Assembly (NCBI RefSeq): GCF_023715535.1
Contig: NZ_JAMBOI010000001.1
Location: forward strand, 558,001-622,000
Direction of reading: 5' to 3'
Length of the DNA: 64,000 bases
DNA from: Sporosarcina luteola
GTDB lineage: Bacteria > Bacillota > Bacilli > Bacillales_A > Planococcaceae
Position 1 is the stretch's first letter, and each line of letters begins with the position of its first letter. The notes below the pieces were generated by a model. That model made no database searches and was not told the DNA's origin. It worked only from the letters and a program-made list of their open reading frames with translations. Positions 27,626 through 36,678 of the stretch are shown in pieces. A program made the position numbers and the translations under genes.

Positions 27626-27666
27626 AAAAGAACGCATGGCCGAGTTGAATAGCCTGCGTTCTTTTC
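27626..27666. terminator. Bidirectional terminator between the MOSC gene and nrd
   Basis: AAGAACGCA / TGCGTTCTT (27628-27636 and 27655-27663) is flanked by A's on one side and T's on the other, so it can stop both convergent units. Confidence 0.85.
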
Positions 27667-27670
27667 ATTC

Positions 27671-28708
27671 TTATAAATCATCAAACCCATTCAAATCGCT
27701 CGTTTTCACGTATTGCCGTGACGTCTGCTCAAAGAAATCCGTCTTTGTATCGTCAAAATTGTCGACGTAGGCGCGAATCCATTTCATCGGATTATCCGTA
27801 AACTCGGGGTAGATTTCACTTAGTCCAAGCATGCGAAGCATTTTATTCGCACGATACTTCACATAGCCCGCCATTTCATCCAGGTCGATTCCTTCAATTT
27901 CCCCAAGCACATAACGACTCCAAATGAGTTCCTGCTCGACGGAATGCCGGAATTGATCATAAATCCACTCCGTGAACGCTTCTGTATTATACTCAGGATT
28001 TTCAGCAAGCGCGGCGCGGAATATATCGCTAATCGCTTTCCCGTGCTGCAATTCATCCCTATTGATGTACGAAATCATCGTCGACGTTCCGACCATCTTC
28101 TGATGACGCGCAAGATTATAGAAAAATGCAAAGCCGCTATAGAAAAATAAGCCTTCCAGCAACGTCGTATACACCATCGCTTTCAACACCGTTTCAATCG
28201 TCGGGTTCTCCGCAAATTCATTATAAATGTCGACAATCCGCGCATTCCTCTTCATAAGAACTTCATCGGTGCGCCCCATTTCAAATGAAACCATCTGCTT
28301 GTCGAGCGTCGTCACAGATGACAGGACGTACGCGTAGCTATGGTTATGCTCGCTCTCCTGATCGGCGATGGTCGCCATGATTGATTTCACCGAAGGATCG
28401 GTTGCGAAATCTGCAATCTTCATGGCAATTACCGTTTGAGGACCGTCCAACGTCGCAAGCAACCCGATAATTTTGAGGAAAGCTTCCTGTTCGACTTTCG
28501 ACAAATTCGCAAATTGCTTCACGTCCTGTGTCATATCGACTTCATTCGCCGTCCAAAAAAGGGAGCGGATCCTTTGTCGCAATGTGTAGAAATGAGGGTG
28601 GGCAAGATCATTCCAGTTCAGAATGCCGCTCGCTTCCCCGCCGAAAATCGCTGTTGATTTATTTGAATGTGCCGGGTTCAGCACTTTAACGCGTGTAAGT
28701 GTTGCCAT
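27671..28708 (-). CDS. nrdF: Ribonucleotide reductase class I beta (radical) subunit
   Basis: A 345-residue ferritin-like radical subunit. Metal ligands are visible as FWTANEVD (first acidic ligand), ESEHNHSY (ExxH plus the radical Tyr four residues on) and INRDELQHG (ExxH). The Tyr supports a tyrosyl-radical enzyme of class Ia/Ib type. ATG 28708 is nine bases after AAAGGAG, inside the end of the flavodoxin gene. The C-terminal SDLNGFDDL acidic tail would dock on the alpha subunit. It could be named nrdB; the flavodoxin neighbour hints at a manganese class Ib-like enzyme. Confidence 0.92.
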   Translation of the reverse strand: MATLTRVKVLNPAHSNKSTAIFGGEASGILNWNDLAHPHFYTLRQRIRSLFWTANEVDMTQDVKQFANLSKVEQEAFLKIIGLLATLDGPQTVIAMKIADFATDPSVKSIMATIADQESEHNHSYAYVLSSVTTLDKQMVSFEMGRTDEVLMKRNARIVDIYNEFAENPTIETVLKAMVYTTLLEGLFFYSGFAFFYNLARHQKMVGTSTMISYINRDELQHGKAISDIFRAALAENPEYNTEAFTEWIYDQFRHSVEQELIWSRYVLGEIEGIDLDEMAGYVKYRANKMLRMLGLSEIYPEFTDNPMKWIRAYVDNFDDTKTDFFEQTSRQYVKTSDLNGFDDL

Positions 28709-29127
28709 TGTTGAACTACTCCTTTCGACCATTCGATGACTTTCTTCTCTTGCGTGCCACGAGGGCTTTGTTCAATTGTTAGAGGCTCATATTTTGATTC
28801 GTAAAATCTGGCGAGCTTTACGGCAGCTCCGCAAAAAAGCTCATCCCCTCCAAACTGCGTATCCCCGGTCCCAAAAACATACACATTTCTTGGTTTGTAG
28901 CCAATATCCGCCACGAAATCCTTCACTTCGTCAGGCGTGGAACCCTTGTCCCATGTGAATGAGCCGATGATCATCGCATCGAATCTGTGTGGATCTGGCA
29001 CCGGATCGCTCCCAATCCGATGCACAGTTATATCCATCCCTTCCGCCAGCAGCGTCTCCTCCACGATTTCCGCTACTTCCTCTGTATTGCCACTCCACGA
29101 CGCATAAGCCATCAAGAATGACACCAT
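28678..29127 (-). CDS. Flavodoxin encoded inside the nrd operon
   Basis: A flavodoxin of about 149 residues. MAYASWSGNTEEVAEIVEET carries the phosphate-binding SxSGNT loop, GSFTWDKGSTPDEVKDF and FGTGDTQFGGDELFCGA the other FMN loops. It overlaps the 3' end of the alpha gene (start inside ECEWCHS codons, site GAGGAG) and the 5' end of the beta gene. It is longer than, and unlike, NrdI, whose phosphate loop differs. By position it probably supplies electrons or oxidant for building or maintaining the beta cofactor; that is inference. Confidence 0.88.
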   Translation of the reverse strand: MVSFLMAYASWSGNTEEVAEIVEETLLAEGMDITVHRIGSDPVPDPHRFDAMIIGSFTWDKGSTPDEVKDFVADIGYKPRNVYVFGTGDTQFGGDELFCGAAVKLARFYESKYEPLTIEQSPRGTQEKKVIEWSKGVVQQWQHLHALKC

Positions 29128-31325
29128 TCGCACTCCTCGATGTCAGATGCCGTCGATCTCATGTAATACGTCGTTTTCATGCCTGATTTCCACGCTTGCA
29201 TATGCAAATCGAGGAGGACGGATGCGCGGATATTGTTCGGCACGTAAATATTGAACGAGATTGCCTGGTCGATATGGCGCTGCCTTGCAGCATTCTGCTT
29301 GATCGACCAGCGCTGATCGACAATATACGCGGAGCGGCGGTACACGTCATATGTGTTGTGATCGAGGTCCGGCGCAATGACCGGCAGCTTGTAGTCTTTC
29401 TTCTCCTCATGATAGAACGGTTTAAATATTGGATCGATTGAAGCCGTGGACCCAGCGATGACAGACGTCGAGCTGTTCGGCGCAACCGCCATCAAATACC
29501 CGTTCCGTATGCCGTTCGTCGCTACATCGATCCGCAATTCACGCCATTCCTTCGAGTCGTAGCCCCGTTGTTCGAAATAAACCCCTGTCTGCCAGTCCGA
29601 TCCTTTAAATAAAGGATAAGCCCCTTTTTCACTCGCCAATTCCATTGATGCCTTGATCGTTAAATAGGCGATTCTTTCGTACAACTCATCCGCAAAGCCG
29701 ACTGCCTCATCCGATTCCCATTGGATATTCTTCAAAGCGAGCAAATGATGCCAGCCGAACGTCCCGAGTCCAATCCCGCGGTATCGGGCATTCGTCCGTT
29801 GCGCCTGGACGACCGGTATTTTATTCAAATCAATAACGTTGTCGAGCATGCGCACTTGAATCGTGATGAGCCGTTCCAATACGTCCGCGGGAACAGCACG
29901 TCCTAGATTCACGGACGACAAATTACAAACGACAAAATCGCCCGGTTTGGAGCGTGTTACGACAATATCTTCTTCAAGCGTGACAGACTCGAATTGTGTC
30001 GCGCTCTGGTTTTGCGTTACTTCTGTACAGAGATTACTCGAATAAACCATCCCCTCATGCTTATTCGCGTTCGCTCGGTTTACTTCATCACGATAAAACA
30101 TAAATGGCGTCCCTGTTTCGAGCTGGCTGCGCATGATGCGTTTCATAATTTCAATCGCCGGGACGGTCTCTTTCGTCAGTTCGGGATGGTTGACACATTC
30201 CTCGTACTTCACGCGGAACGAACCGGCTCCCTTCGTTTCATCATAATGATCTTCCAATGAATACCCCATTACTGTACGCACTTCATGTGGGTCGAATAAA
30301 TGCCAATCACCACGGGCTTCGACTTGCTCCATGAAAATATCCGGCAAGCAGACGCCAGTGAAAATATCATGTGCACGCAAGCGATCGTCCCCATTGTTCA
30401 GCTTCAGATCAAGAAATGTGAAAATATCTTTATGCCATACATCGAGGTAAACGGCGATTGCTCCTTGACGTTGGCCGAGCTGATCAACGCTGACGGCTGT
30501 ATTATTCAGCTGCTTAATCCAAGGCAGGACGCCACTCGAAGCCCCTTTGAATCCTCTTATCGAAGAACCGCGCGAACGGACCTTGCCCATGTAAACTCCG
30601 ATGCCCCCACCATATTTCGATAGATTGGCAATATCGGTATTACTGTCATAGATGCCTTGCAGCGAATCATCGATCGTGTCTATGAAGCAGCTGGACAACT
30701 GACCATGGGGTTTGCCCGCGTTTGAAAGCGTTGGCGTCGCCACAGTCATATACAGATTGCTCATCGCCCAATACGCCTCTGCCACTTTCCCGAGACGGTT
30801 CTCAGTTTCATTTTGCATGAGCGTCATCGCGATGATGAGCCAACGTTCCTGCGGTAATTCAACAGGATCTTTATTGAAATCAACCGCAACGTACCGGTCC
30901 ACAAGCGTTTTCAATCCAATATACGTGAACAGCTTGTCCCGCTCCGGTTCTATGATCTCACCAAGCTTCTCCAAATCTTCACGTGAATACTTTTCAATCA
31001 AAACAGATGTATACAGGCCACTCTTGACTAGCCGCTCTACATTGTCAGCGAAATCCGTATATGCTTTCGCTCCCCTTACACTTTCCTGGCGGGAATAAAC
31101 TTCCTGCAAATAGATTCGCGCAGCAACGAATGTCCAGTATGCTGACGCTTCGTCAATATTGCTGAGCGACTCCAAAATCATTGCTTTCGACCAATCGGAG
31201 TCAGTCCCTTCAGGGTGCCGCTCCTTCCAGCGCTCACTCGCTATAATGAGCGGTTGAAGCTTGTCCGCTCCGAATTCGGCTTGCAGTTTGTCCATAATAC
31301 TTGTCGTTTCCGTGATAATCGTCAC
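29112..31325 (-). CDS. nrdE: Ribonucleotide reductase class I alpha (catalytic) subunit
   Basis: About 737 residues. Catalytic cysteines appear in HGQLSSCFID, SNLCTEVTQ and VVCNLSSVNLGR; the radical-path tyrosines are in MKTTYYMRS, and the C-terminal redox pair is ECEWCHS. TPTLSNAGKP is family-typical. The N-terminus is too short for a full ATP-cone, so overall activity control by dATP may be missing. GTG 31325 lies nine bases from AAAGGAG; ATG 31334 abuts that site. It is the first gene of a three-gene operon under a cobalamin riboswitch. Confidence 0.95.
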   Translation of the reverse strand: MTIITETTSIMDKLQAEFGADKLQPLIIASERWKERHPEGTDSDWSKAMILESLSNIDEASAYWTFVAARIYLQEVYSRQESVRGAKAYTDFADNVERLVKSGLYTSVLIEKYSREDLEKLGEIIEPERDKLFTYIGLKTLVDRYVAVDFNKDPVELPQERWLIIAMTLMQNETENRLGKVAEAYWAMSNLYMTVATPTLSNAGKPHGQLSSCFIDTIDDSLQGIYDSNTDIANLSKYGGGIGVYMGKVRSRGSSIRGFKGASSGVLPWIKQLNNTAVSVDQLGQRQGAIAVYLDVWHKDIFTFLDLKLNNGDDRLRAHDIFTGVCLPDIFMEQVEARGDWHLFDPHEVRTVMGYSLEDHYDETKGAGSFRVKYEECVNHPELTKETVPAIEIMKRIMRSQLETGTPFMFYRDEVNRANANKHEGMVYSSNLCTEVTQNQSATQFESVTLEEDIVVTRSKPGDFVVCNLSSVNLGRAVPADVLERLITIQVRMLDNVIDLNKIPVVQAQRTNARYRGIGLGTFGWHHLLALKNIQWESDEAVGFADELYERIAYLTIKASMELASEKGAYPLFKGSDWQTGVYFEQRGYDSKEWRELRIDVATNGIRNGYLMAVAPNSSTSVIAGSTASIDPIFKPFYHEEKKDYKLPVIAPDLDHNTYDVYRRSAYIVDQRWSIKQNAARQRHIDQAISFNIYVPNNIRASVLLDLHMQAWKSGMKTTYYMRSTASDIEECEWCHS

Positions 31326-31357
31326 ATCATCCATCTCCTTTAATTTAGGCTTCGCAA

Positions 31358-31400
31358 TGAAAAAAGCGATGAATCCACCTTTTCGGTAGAGTCATCGCTC
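31358..31400 (-). terminator. Riboswitch-controlled terminator upstream of nrdE
   Basis: On the minus strand GCGATGA..CTACC / GGTGG..TCATCGC (outer arms at 31392-31398 and 31366-31372) is followed by TTTTTTC. It lies between the cobalamin aptamer and the nrdE start, so it is the likely expression platform. Confidence 0.85.
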
Positions 31401-31498
31401 ATGGATTTAGATTAGGAAACAGATCGGGTCCCTCTTGAAAAACGAAAGCAAAAACCCGCTCGCTTCCACCTCTCAACCCCCGAAGAAAGTGTCGCTGG

Positions 31499-31662
31499 AC
31501 GATGGACGGCAGGTCTACTGGCTAACGCTTCCTCCTTCCATCTCCCCTTCCCGCGGCATCACGCTGCAGTGGTTTTTGAGACGGTCGTCTGCGTTTACAG
31601 TTGCGGGGACAGCTCCGATTTGCGGATTCCCTTTTAAACCGATAACGGTACCATTCCATCGT
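31499..31662 (-). ncRNA. Cobalamin (B12) riboswitch
   Basis: On the minus strand the hallmark elements appear in order: AAAAGGGAATCCGC, GAGCTGTCCCCGCAACTG, CCACTGC, GGGAAGG, and the B12 box AGCCAGTAGACCTGCC (31508-31523, one change from the consensus). An 8-bp P1 stem closes it (ACGATGGA with TCCATCGT, plus-strand 31499-31506 and 31655-31662). It precedes a class I reductase and a terminator, so adenosylcobalamin should shut the operon off. Such control is known where a B12-dependent class II reductase is also present. Confidence 0.95.
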
Positions 31663-31751
31663 TCAATACTATATGTTGTGCCTTATGTACAACCATTACC
31701 CTAACATGTTGTGTTTCAATCGTAAATAGGTAGAAAGATATTTAATTAGAT

Positions 31752-31790
31752 TCCAAAAAAGAGCCGTACAATCGATGCATGGCTCTTATT
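31752..31790 (-). terminator. Terminator of the erythromycin-esterase-like gene
   Basis: AAGAGCC / GGCTCTT (31759-31765 and 31781-31787), followed on the minus strand by TTTTTTGG; it overlaps the stop codon. Confidence 0.75.
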
Positions 31791-33042
31791 TGTTGAATGG
31801 TTTCAGCGCATTTGTTTGATCCACAAAAATAAAAGCATCATATCGATTACCAACGCGCGAGGACACATAGTTCCCATATGCTTCAAACTCCGGATTATAG
31901 ACAACCCCGATAGCGCGATGGCCGATCCATTCATTGAATAAATGACGGTTTTCCTCCGTGAATAGAATCACTTGATCCTCAGGTTTAGCCGCATGCATCT
32001 GCCCTTCCCATGAATTGAGAGTGGCTGGTGGCACATTCATCTTTTGGAACGGCTCGCCCCAACTTTCGCCGGCAATGACCGTCCCTTCATACGTCCCAAA
32101 ACCGATGGCAAATGTTTCTTCCCTGCCATACTTTTCCCGGACGAGCTGACCGACATTGATCATATCGTGCTTGGCCATCGATGTTTCCGACGCATCGCCG
32201 ACATGGGTATTATGCTCCCAAATGATGATTTTCGCATCGCTTCCGTGATAGTTCAGAATCTCATCGATTGCCTCCACCATATGCATATCGCGTATATTCC
32301 ACGAGATGGCGTCGTCCTGCATCATTGCGCGATAATATGATTCCCCATTTTTCGCGACTAAAGCATTCATCGTTACATTCAAGTCCTTCTCCTGTTCATT
32401 CGAATAAAGATCTTCATGACTGCGGATCGTCGTCAGCAAGTTTGTGACCTCGCGAATGCATTCACCTGTGAAATGGGCTGTCGACAGCGCATAATGCTCC
32501 GGCATCCGGTTATACGGCTCAAAACAGGAGAATGCCTTTTTCGCCAACTCCAAATCGGCTTTGTACTGCGGATTCTCTCGGAGAAAGCGAAGCACTTCAT
32601 CGATGGATTCATAAAGGCTATACATGTCTATACCGTAAAACCCTGTTTTTTTGGCCGCAGCCTTTCCGTCATTGTCACTCTTCAACCATTCGACAAGTTC
32701 TTCGACTTCTTCATTCGCCCACATCCACGTTGGCCAGCGATTGAAGGATTGTGCCAGCATTTGGTGAGCGGATTTCCCCTCTTCATCGAACCCTTTCACA
32801 TAACGGTTGACCGCCTGAGCGGATGGCCAATCTCCCTCAACTGCAATAATAGTGAATCCTTTTTCCTGAATAAGTCGTTTCGATAATGCTGCGCGAACTT
32901 TGTAAAACTCTGAAGTTCCATGCGTCGCTTCGCCTAGAAGGACAATCCGTGCATCCCCAATTGCGTCCACAATCGTAGTAAGTGCTTGATCATTCAACGG
33001 GAAAGCGTGCTCCCGGATAGCAGACTGTAGTTTTTTCGACAA
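31786..33042 (-). CDS. Erythromycin esterase family protein
   Basis: A 418-residue protein of the EreA/EreB-like family (PF05139). IVLLGEATHGTSEFYKVRAA holds the conserved catalytic-type His, IIAVEGDWPSAQAVNRYV and IIWEHNTHVGDASETSM the other conserved acid and His residues, and HRAIGVVYNPEFE the C-terminal motif. Chromosomal members often do not hydrolyse macrolides and have unknown substrates. TTG 33042, seven bases after AAAGGAGGG, is the start. The longer open frame upstream reads through a 21-bp repeat array and only looks coding because 21 is a multiple of three. Confidence 0.9.
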   Translation of the reverse strand: MSKKLQSAIREHAFPLNDQALTTIVDAIGDARIVLLGEATHGTSEFYKVRAALSKRLIQEKGFTIIAVEGDWPSAQAVNRYVKGFDEEGKSAHQMLAQSFNRWPTWMWANEEVEELVEWLKSDNDGKAAAKKTGFYGIDMYSLYESIDEVLRFLRENPQYKADLELAKKAFSCFEPYNRMPEHYALSTAHFTGECIREVTNLLTTIRSHEDLYSNEQEKDLNVTMNALVAKNGESYYRAMMQDDAISWNIRDMHMVEAIDEILNYHGSDAKIIIWEHNTHVGDASETSMAKHDMINVGQLVREKYGREETFAIGFGTYEGTVIAGESWGEPFQKMNVPPATLNSWEGQMHAAKPEDQVILFTEENRHLFNEWIGHRAIGVVYNPEFEAYGNYVSSRVGNRYDAFIFVDQTNALKPFNK

Positions 33043-33119
33043 ATCAATCCCTCCTTTGCTGATAGCATACCCAAGGTCGGTGGATGGAAACCGAGGGGGA
33101 GGTTTTCTAAGCTGGAAAA

Positions 33120-33245
33120 TGGTTATCACCGAATTGCCAAGGTTAGGTTTATCACCGATTCTCTGATGTTTACCACCGATTCGGAGCACTTTACCACCGA
33201 TTCTATGACCGTTACCACCGATTCGCATGACTTTACCACCGATTG
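33120..33245. repeat. 21-bp phased array, TTACCACCGATTC core
   Basis: CACC cores start at 33153, 33174, 33195, 33216 and 33237, exactly 21 bp apart, with one more TTATCACCGA at 33127 (26 bp before). About eight bases between the cores vary. Confidence 0.93.
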
Positions 33246-33299
33246 ACAACAATAGGTGGTATTTTGGAACGAATTTCTGCACCTTGTAAATCGAAAATA

Positions 33300-33442
33300 C
33301 GTTTATCACCGCTCAGGCACACTTTATCACCACTTAAACAAACGTTATCACCACTCAGCCAAGGTTTATCACCACTTAAACAAACGTTATCACCACTCAG
33401 CTAAGGTTTATCACCACTTAGACACCCGTTATCACCGCTCGC
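33300..33442. repeat. 21-bp phased array with 42-bp higher-order repeat, TTATCACCACT core
   Basis: CACC cores start at 33307, 33328, 33349, 33370, 33391, 33412 and 33433, exactly 21 bp apart. Units alternate between CACTTAaacaaac and CACTCAgccaag types, making a 42-bp dimer that occurs twice with one mismatch, which points to recent duplication of unit pairs. Confidence 0.93.
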
Positions 33443-33455
33443 CCAATATTCACCA

Positions 33456-33488
33456 TAAAAAACAACCGCCACAAGTGACGGTTGCCCA
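33456..33488 (-). terminator. Terminator of the YobA-like lipoprotein gene
   Basis: CAACCG / CGGTTG (33463-33468 and 33479-33484) with short inner pairing; the minus strand continues TTTTTTATGG. Confidence 0.8.
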
Positions 33489-33493
33489 AACTT

Positions 33494-34648
33494 CTATTGA
33501 TCTGCAACTTCCAATGTCCCTTCTCCGTCATCCGGCAGGAGCTTGAATACCCACTTCTTTTCATTCTCATCAAATGAAACTTCTTCGATGACAACATATC
33601 CGTTCGACAATCTCTCACCCGCCACTTCTAATGCTTTCGCGACAGCCTGCGACTCGGAAAGCTTCGCACCCGCCGGCTTATAATCCGGCAAGACTTCAAC
33701 AAACTTCGCGGTCCCTTGTCCAGGATACGATTCAAGAATTGGACCTGATCGTTCTACATTCACACGTTGGCCGGCTTTCAGCTTGTCGGCTTCCGGGAAT
33801 TTGTAAAACACAACGCTTTCAGTTCCGCCTGCCACAAAAATCCTCCCATCCCCTGCCTCCAATATGAATCCACCTTCCGTAACAGGTTTATCTGTATATG
33901 TTTGTTCAGGTGCAATAATGGTTGATTCCCCCGGCTCCGGGACCATCCTTCCATCTTGCTCGATATTGATCGTATGGTCGGCGAACTGCTCCCGTAGCTT
34001 CTCTTGCTGCTCCGGTTTCAGGAAATCATGGGTGATTTCAATATTGCCTGTGATGACATCGACATACAGACCGAATGATCCCCGTTCCGATTCTAGTCCT
34101 TTCAATGCTTCAGCGACTTCATCCTGCAATTCGTAAAGCTCCTTTTCCGTATGCGGGCTGCGGAATATATAGATCGGTTCCGCTAAGATCTCACCCGCAT
34201 CCACTTTCGGCTGCAGCAGATCAATCAACTGCTGGACGCGTTCATCCGGCTCCTTTAACCCGATCCACACGCCGGATTGCGCAGCACCCTTCGTCTGAAG
34301 CTCGAAGAAGATGACGCCTTCATGATGAATGCCACCCTCGCCGTAAACTTTTTCCACCGCCTGGAAGACAGCGGGCCCTTCAATTGCTTTGACATTCAAA
34401 TCCTCCACCGTTTCTTTCGTAGGCTCCTCAAACTCAGGGGGCGTTTCAATAGTCGCCCTCTCGTCCCGCTTAGGTGTCTCTTCAACGGTTTGCTTCAATT
34501 CAGCAATGATTTCTCGTCCGCTCACTGTTTTCAACGACTTCCATCCACTATCACTATCATCAACCGCACCATTTTTAGAGGATGGGCCAGTTCCACATCC
34601 TCCTAGCAGTAATGCACTGGCAAACAGAACTATTAATTTGTTTTTCAT
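33494..34648 (-). CDS. Lipoprotein with YobA-like (DUF3221) domain
   Basis: A 384-residue lipoprotein: MKNKLIVLFASALLLGGCG gives a signal peptide with lipobox LLGG-C. The next 240 residues are acidic and unrecognised; the C-terminal third (GFILEAGDGRIFVAGG, then KAGQRVNVERSGPILESYPG) matches the DUF3221/YobA OB-like domain. It should be anchored to the outer face of the membrane. The function is unknown. AGGAGG precedes the ATG. It is divergent from the argS T-box leader. Confidence 0.8.
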   Translation of the reverse strand: MKNKLIVLFASALLLGGCGTGPSSKNGAVDDSDSGWKSLKTVSGREIIAELKQTVEETPKRDERATIETPPEFEEPTKETVEDLNVKAIEGPAVFQAVEKVYGEGGIHHEGVIFFELQTKGAAQSGVWIGLKEPDERVQQLIDLLQPKVDAGEILAEPIYIFRSPHTEKELYELQDEVAEALKGLESERGSFGLYVDVITGNIEITHDFLKPEQQEKLREQFADHTINIEQDGRMVPEPGESTIIAPEQTYTDKPVTEGGFILEAGDGRIFVAGGTESVVFYKFPEADKLKAGQRVNVERSGPILESYPGQGTAKFVEVLPDYKPAGAKLSESQAVAKALEVAGERLSNGYVVIEEVSFDENEKKWVFKLLPDDGEGTLEVADQ

Positions 34649-34764
34649 TCCAAAACCTCCTACTCATTAAGTTAGACGGATGATTCGTGTGAAAGTTACG
34701 CCAATTGCCCATTGACAGCCAATCACCTATTTGATACATTCAACTACAATATCGATGACGAAGA

Positions 34765-34985
34765 GAGTACTGATTCTTTACTTCCAAAGCGAGCCGGGGT
34801 TGGTGGGAGCCTGGCGGAGTGGATTCATGAAGCGCACTTCGGAGATGCTTTTCTGAATGAAGTAGGAGAAGCCGGTGTCTCGCCGTTAGGAGAAAGGGGC
34901 CTCTATCTATTGTTAAGAGGCAATTTGAGTGGTACCGCGGAACAAGCTTTCGTCTCATTTATTGAGATGAAGGCTTTTTATTTTA
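34765..34985 (+). ncRNA. T-box leader of argS
   Basis: A classic tRNA-sensing leader: AGAGAGTA near the Stem I base, GAAGCGCACTTCGGAG with the specifier CGC (34833-34835, an Arg codon), the T-box TGAGTGGTACCGCGG (34926-34940) and the terminator AAGCTTTCGTCTCA / TGAGATGAAGGCTT (34944-34957 and 34963-34976) with TTTATTTT. Uncharged tRNA-Arg should promote antitermination and argS expression. Confidence 0.95.
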
Positions 34986-35006
34986 CCTAAAAAGGGGTTC
35001 GTGAGA

Positions 35007-36671
35007 ATGAAAATGGATATTTTGCAAGCTTTACAGACAGTCAGCCCGGTTCCATTAGAGGAACATATGCTGGAGCGGCCGGCAAATTCAAAGCTAGGCG
35101 ATTTTGCATTGCCTTGCTTTCCGTTCGCGAAGGCTTTACGGAAATCACCCGTCGCCATTGCGGAAGAAATTGCAGCTTCCGTAGAGCATCCTTCCATCCG
35201 AAAAGCAGAAGCCGTCAATGGGTACGTGAATATTTTCCTGAACCGTACTGCTATCACTGATGATATCCTGCGCATGATCCTAGACAAATCCGTCAACTAC
35301 GGCTCATCCAACGAAGGCAACGACGGAGTAGTGACGATCGATCTATCCTCCCCAAACATCGCAAAACCGTTTTCCATGGGGCATCTCCGCTCCACGGTCA
35401 TTGGAAATTCCATCGCTTACTTGCTCGAAAAGAACGGCTACAAACCGGTGAAAATCAATTACATCGGTGATTGGGGCACGCAATTCGGGAAACTCCTAAC
35501 CGCGTACCGGAAATGGGGCAACGAGGAGGAGGTCCGTCAAGAGCCAATCAAGACATTGCTGAGGCTGTATATCCGTTTCCATGAAGAAGCGGAAACAAAT
35601 CCTTCTTTGAATGACGAAGGTCGCGCGGCATTCAAAGCACTTGAGGACGGCGATGCCGACGCGCTCGCCCTCTGGGAATGGTTCAAAACCGAGTCGTTGA
35701 AGGAATTCCAGCGAATTTATGATCTACTAGAGGTCACTTTCGATTCCTATAACGGCGAAGCGTACTACAACGACAAAATGGAGCCAATCGTTCAAGAACT
35801 CGAAGATAAAGGTCTATTGGTCGAATCCGATGGCGCCATGGTTGTGGAGCTTGAAGAAGGCATGCCGCCATGTTTGATTAAAAAATCAGATGGAGCGACA
35901 TTATATGCGACGCGGGATTTGGCAGCTGCCATTGATCGCAAAACCAATTACGACTTCGTCAAATCCATCTACGTCGTCGGGAATGAACAAAGCCTCCACT
36001 TTACGCAAGTGAAGCAAGTGCTTGGCAAAATGGGGCATGACTGGGCAAGCGATATCGTGCACGTCCCGTTCGGGCTTATCTTGCAAGGCGGGAAGAAGAT
36101 GTCGACGCGTAAAGGAAAGATTGTCTTGCTCGAGGAAGTATTGAAGGAAGCAATCAAACTTGCACAGAAAAATATCGAGGAAAAGAACCCGATGCTAGCC
36201 AATAAATCCGAAGTGGCAGAAGCTGTCGGTGTCGGCGCCATCCTCTTCAGCGACTTGAAACAGCATCGGAAACATGATATCGAATTCGATCTTGAAACGA
36301 TGCTCCAGACAGAAGGAGAAACAGGGCCGTACGTCCAATATGCGCATGCGCGGGCGAACTCCATCTTGCGGAAGGCGGGGGCAACGAACTCGGTCGCGAT
36401 TGACGAAGTGAATGATCACGAATGGGAAACGATCAAGCTGCTCGAACAATTTCCGCACTCCGTCAAACGGGCGGCGGAAGAACTGGACCCTTCCGTCATC
36501 GCAAAATATGCGGTCGACCTTGCCCAAGCGTTCAACTCTTTTTACGGGAATGTGCAAGTCCTTTCCGACTCCACAAACAAAGCATACCGGATTGCGCTAA
36601 CGGAATGTGTCGTCATCGTTTTGAAGGAATCTTTGCGTCTGCTCGGCATGAAGGCGCCCGAGGAAATGTAA
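35007..36671 (+). CDS. argS: Arginyl-tRNA synthetase
   Basis: A class Ia synthetase of about 554 residues. The N-terminal domain leads to SPNIAKPFSMGHLRSTVIGN, containing the HIGH-type motif. KMSTRKGKIV is the KMSKS loop, and TEGETGPYVQYAHARANSIL plus the C-terminal anticodon-binding domain complete the ArgRS pattern. ATG 35007 lies nine bases after GGGG; the open frame begins at GTG 35001, too close to it. Expression is under the upstream T-box. It is short-N-terminal compared with some ArgRS but otherwise normal. Confidence 0.96.
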   Translation: MKMDILQALQTVSPVPLEEHMLERPANSKLGDFALPCFPFAKALRKSPVAIAEEIAASVEHPSIRKAEAVNGYVNIFLNRTAITDDILRMILDKSVNYGSSNEGNDGVVTIDLSSPNIAKPFSMGHLRSTVIGNSIAYLLEKNGYKPVKINYIGDWGTQFGKLLTAYRKWGNEEEVRQEPIKTLLRLYIRFHEEAETNPSLNDEGRAAFKALEDGDADALALWEWFKTESLKEFQRIYDLLEVTFDSYNGEAYYNDKMEPIVQELEDKGLLVESDGAMVVELEEGMPPCLIKKSDGATLYATRDLAAAIDRKTNYDFVKSIYVVGNEQSLHFTQVKQVLGKMGHDWASDIVHVPFGLILQGGKKMSTRKGKIVLLEEVLKEAIKLAQKNIEEKNPMLANKSEVAEAVGVGAILFSDLKQHRKHDIEFDLETMLQTEGETGPYVQYAHARANSILRKAGATNSVAIDEVNDHEWETIKLLEQFPHSVKRAAEELDPSVIAKYAVDLAQAFNSFYGNVQVLSDSTNKAYRIALTECVVIVLKESLRLLGMKAPEEM

Positions 36672-36678
36672 ACTCAAT

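Noticed and set aside
31435..31704. 89-codon plus-strand frame upstream of nrdE
   Set aside because: It lies antisense to the cobalamin riboswitch and has no ribosome site.
33120..33309. N-terminal extension of the erythromycin-esterase-like protein with IGGK heptads
   Set aside because: The heptads are a 21-bp intergenic array read in frame; the ribosome site and family length put the start at 33042.
33256..33546. Plus-strand frame encoding YHHLNKR-type heptads
   Set aside because: Same array read on the other strand; 21 is a multiple of three, so all frames stay open. No ribosome site.
34712..34990. 92-codon plus-strand frame before argS
   Set aside because: It coincides with the T-box leader RNA.
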